A DNA stretch of 16,100 nucleotides. Origin: JAENZQ01 sp964553505. GTDB lineage: Bacteria > Bacillota > Clostridia > Peptostreptococcales > JAAYPU01. The DNA lies in the NCBI GenBank assembly GCA_964553505.1, contig CAZKKX010000047.1:1-16100 (forward strand). Direction: 5' to 3'. A model generated the notes under the pieces. It worked only from the letters and a program-made list of their open reading frames with translations, searched no databases and was not told the DNA's origin. A program made the position numbers and the translations under genes. This document shows positions 14,679 to 16,100 of the stretch, in pieces. Each line of letters starts with the position of its first letter. The stretch's first letter is position 1.

Positions 14679-14793
14679 AAAAGAATTTATATATTTTTTT
14701 GCAGTAAAAGTATCCGGCGCTAAAATAAAAGCTCCAGCAAAAATAAAAGTAATATTCTTTTAATGCAATTTCCTTTCTTAATATATGTTCCAT
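14638..14793 (-). CDS. Aromatic-rich leader peptide of the aro operon (51 aa)
   Basis: This short ORF encodes 51 residues, of which 17 are aromatic: 9 Phe, 7 Tyr and 1 Trp. They are concentrated in YYFYFCWSFYF (14-24), YFY (28-30) and FFF (37-39). It starts with ATG after a strong GGGAGGG (14798-14804) at good spacing, and ends 30 nt before the terminator that precedes aroF. Composition and place are those of a regulatory leader peptide whose translation senses charged tRNA-Phe, tRNA-Tyr and perhaps tRNA-Trp. If aromatic tRNAs are scarce, a ribosome stalled at codons 14-30 leaves codons 39-42 free to form the antiterminator; if they are plentiful, the ribosome runs on and the terminator forms. 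I see no signal peptide pattern or conserved domain. A small membrane protein is an alternative but is less likely given the aligned attenuator. Confidence 0.85.
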   Translation of the reverse strand: MEHILRKEIALKEYYFYFCWSFYFSAGYFYCKKIYKFFFNEFHKTVLNGTV

Positions 14794-14804
14794 GATGCCC
14801 TCCC

Positions 14805-14824
14805 AAATAGCTTTTTAGCTATTT
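14805..14824 (-). other. 5'-terminal hairpin abutting the leader ribosome binding site
   Basis: A perfect 8-bp inverted repeat, AAATAGCT / AGCTATTT, with a 4-nt loop. It begins close to the predicted transcription start and ends one base before GGGAGGG. It may stabilise the 5' end of the leader RNA or tune leader translation; no T run follows it. Confidence 0.6.
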
Positions 14825-14830
14825 TAACTT

Positions 14831-14860
14831 ATTGTATATAAATTCATGCATAAAAGTCAA
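14831..14860 (-). promoter_or_regulatory. Promoter of the aro leader and operon
   Basis: On the minus strand TTGACT (14855-14860) and TACAAT (14831-14836) are spaced by 18 bp. An overlapping TATACA gives 16 bp. Transcription would start near 14824, about 30 nt before the leader ATG. It is the only good promoter seen for the whole aro operon. Confidence 0.65.
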
Positions 14861-14999
14861 GAAATTTTAAGAAAAATTCTAATATTATGATTATAATATA
14901 TTATATTTATTCATTAGTAGGTTGAAACTATCTGGAATAAATATTTGAAATAATGTTCAGCAAGCTTAATAAATGAGAACATATTAGGAGAGTGATGTT

Positions 15000-15905
15000 T
15001 TGTTAGGATGGATTATTTATAAAACCCATGAATTGGAAGTAAAACCTGAAGTATACGAAATAAACAGACTGATTGCGGAAGCTAAAAAACACACTATAGA
15101 TTTACATGTCTTAAAACCTGAGCAGATTGATTTGATTGTGACAAAAGAAGACAGAAAAAGCATATTAGTAAATGACAAACCAACCTCATTACCGGATTTT
15201 GTACTTCCTCGAATGGGTGCAGGTACAACATATTTTGCACTGGCGGTTATCAGACATCTGGAAAGATTAGGCGTTCCCGGTTTTAATAATTCCGACAGCA
15301 TCGATACGGTAAAAGATAAACTTTATACACATCAGATTTTAGCCCAGAGCAATTTGCCTGTTCCTAAAACTATGTTAGTAAAATTTCCGGTAGATATAAA
15401 TCTGATAGAAAAGCATATCGGTTTTCCTGCAGTTATAAAAACATTATCAGGGTCCCAGGGCAAAGGTGTATTTTTGGTCAGAGACAAACAATCATGCAAA
15501 GATTTGTTTCAGCTCCTTGAAATTACAAATGCCAAGATAAGTATTATTATTCAGGAATTTATTGAAACCAGCTATGGTAAAGATTTGAGGGTTTTCACGG
15601 TAGGGGGGCGTGTAGTGGCCTGTATGGAGAGGAAATCCAACAGTGAAGACTTCAAAGCAAATTACTCATTAGGAGGCACCGTCAGCAGCTATCCTGTTAC
15701 TCCGGAAATAGAATGGCTCGCTGTAGAAGTGACAAGATTATTAGGTCTGGATATTGCAGGAGTAGATCTACTTTTTGACCATGATCACTTCAAAATATGT
15801 GAAGTTAATTCATCACCGGGTTTTCAGGGAGTGGAATCCTGCTGTAATGTAAATATTCCAAAAGAAATATATACCTATCTGAAGCTGCGGCTGGGTGAAC
15901 AGTAA
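15000..15905 (+). CDS. RimK-like ATP-grasp ligase
   Basis: A 301-residue ATP-grasp protein of the RimK/LysX group, enzymes that join an amino acid or other amine to a carboxylate via an acyl phosphate. Features in order are a pre-ATP-grasp N-terminal domain (1-100), 'DKLYTHQILAQSNLPVPKT' (106-124), K147 in GFPAVIK, the glycine-rich loop GSQGKGV (151-157), 'IIQEFIETSYGKDLRVF' (183-199), and metal-binding D256, E268 and N270 in 'KICEVNSSPGF'. The start codon is TTG, with AGGAG about nine bases upstream; the nearby ATG at 14995 runs into a stop at once. No carrier protein such as LysW lies beside it, so the substrate is unknown. It is divergent from the aro leader. Confidence 0.88.
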   Translation: MLGWIIYKTHELEVKPEVYEINRLIAEAKKHTIDLHVLKPEQIDLIVTKEDRKSILVNDKPTSLPDFVLPRMGAGTTYFALAVIRHLERLGVPGFNNSDSIDTVKDKLYTHQILAQSNLPVPKTMLVKFPVDINLIEKHIGFPAVIKTLSGSQGKGVFLVRDKQSCKDLFQLLEITNAKISIIIQEFIETSYGKDLRVFTVGGRVVACMERKSNSEDFKANYSLGGTVSSYPVTPEIEWLAVEVTRLLGLDIAGVDLLFDHDHFKICEVNSSPGFQGVESCCNVNIPKEIYTYLKLRLGEQ

Positions 15906-15910
15906 GGGAT

Positions 15911-15941
15911 AAGTCGTTGCGAGCGAAAGTGTGGCGATCCA
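15911..15941. repeat. Short palindromic dispersed-repeat-like element
   Basis: A GC-richer 30-bp stretch in an AT-rich gap just after the ATP-grasp stop codon, containing GTCGTTGCGAGCGAA and GTGGCGATCC. It resembles the 'GTCATTGCGAGCGAAG...GTGGCAATCC' type of intergenic repeat seen in many bacterial genomes. Its ends can pair weakly (TCGTTGC with GTGGCGA, using G-U pairs). Only one copy is in this window, so the assignment rests on resemblance. Confidence 0.5.
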
Positions 15942-16013
15942 ATTTTTGGCATCATTATTGCTATATATTATTAAGATGTTTGTGGATTAAATTGTTAACA
16001 GGGGGAATGGGAA

Positions 16014-16100
16014 ATGGATATGGAAAAAGTCGTATTTCATTTGATGACACATAGTAGGGATGCCAAAAATGCGAGCATGGAATCTATAAAACATGCAAGA
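16014..16100 (+). CDS. PTS lactose/cellobiose-type EIIA component, N-terminal 29 codons (runs off window)
   Basis: The 29 visible codons read MDMEKVVFHLMTHSRDAKNA and then SMESIKHAR. This matches the first helix of lactose/cellobiose-family IIA proteins (LacF/CelC/ChbA type), which start with a similar '..E..IF.LI.HAG.AKS.A.EAL..A' pattern. Such proteins pass phosphate from HPr to the IIB subunit for beta-glucoside or chitobiose uptake. The active-site His lies beyond the window, so it cannot be checked. GGGGGA at 16001-16006 serves the ATG at 16014; a second in-frame ATG at 16020 is possible. Confidence is limited by the short length. Confidence 0.7.
   Translation, partial: MDMEKVVFHLMTHSRDAKNASMESIKHAR

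Noticed and set aside
14551..14830. T-box riboswitch upstream of aroF
   Set aside because: No T-box consensus (AGGGTGG...CCGCG) or long specifier stem is visible. The region is instead taken up by a translated-looking leader ORF and a terminator.
14881..14900. AT-rich quasi-palindrome as an origin or binding site
   Set aside because: The arms are short and low-complexity, and no DnaA boxes or other support are nearby.
15946..15974. Promoter for the PTS IIA gene
   Set aside because: TTGGCA is followed by several TA-rich hexamers but none at proper spacing with a good -10 match.

Overview
The window is AT-rich chromosomal DNA from a low-GC Gram-positive bacterium, most likely an anaerobic member of the Clostridia. 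The evidence is the base composition, AGGAGG-type ribosome binding sites, GTG and TTG starts, the comEC-holA pair, a Thermotoga-type 338-residue DAHP synthase, and the closest recognisable families for the other genes (YhfW-like, TetR, MATE, PTS IIA). No genus can be named from the sequence alone.

Left part (1-7504), mostly housekeeping and accessory genes. It starts inside comEC (DNA uptake channel, C-terminal metallo-beta-lactamase-like domain), which overlaps holA (DNA polymerase III delta). A heptamer tandem repeat and a strong terminator close that unit. Next come a small HD-domain protein, a terminator, and a YhfW-like FAD oxidoreductase with a C-terminal Rieske domain. It converges on a TetR regulator whose promoter carries two adjacent palindromes. 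Divergent from the regulator is a TlpA-like thioredoxin lipoprotein, then a MATE exporter on the minus strand and a small cupin on the plus strand.

Central part (7576-14860), minus strand: a tightly packed aromatic amino acid operon, transcribed in the order leader peptide - aroF - tyrA - aroB - aroA - aroC - pheA - aroE. It takes erythrose-4-phosphate and PEP through the shikimate pathway to chorismate, and prephenate on towards Tyr and Phe. Dehydroquinase, shikimate kinase and chorismate mutase are absent from the cluster and must be encoded elsewhere. Several junctions overlap or abut, so translational coupling is likely.

The most notable element is in front of aroF. An unlisted 51-codon ORF (14793 to 14638, minus strand) has a good promoter and ribosome binding site and encodes a peptide in which 17 of 51 residues are Tyr, Phe or Trp (12 of the 17 residues at positions 14-30). 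It is followed by a perfect 26-bp palindrome with a U-rich tail, just before the aroF ribosome binding site. A 9-nt piece of the leader ORF is identical to the 3' arm of that terminator and can pair with its 5' arm instead. This is the architecture of ribosome-mediated transcription attenuation by aromatic aminoacyl-tRNA supply. No T-box signature is visible, although T-boxes are the usual device for such operons in this phylum.

Right part (15000-16100), plus strand: a RimK-like ATP-grasp ligase with a TTG start, a short palindromic dispersed-repeat-like sequence, and the first 29 codons of a lactose/cellobiose-type PTS IIA protein that runs off the window.
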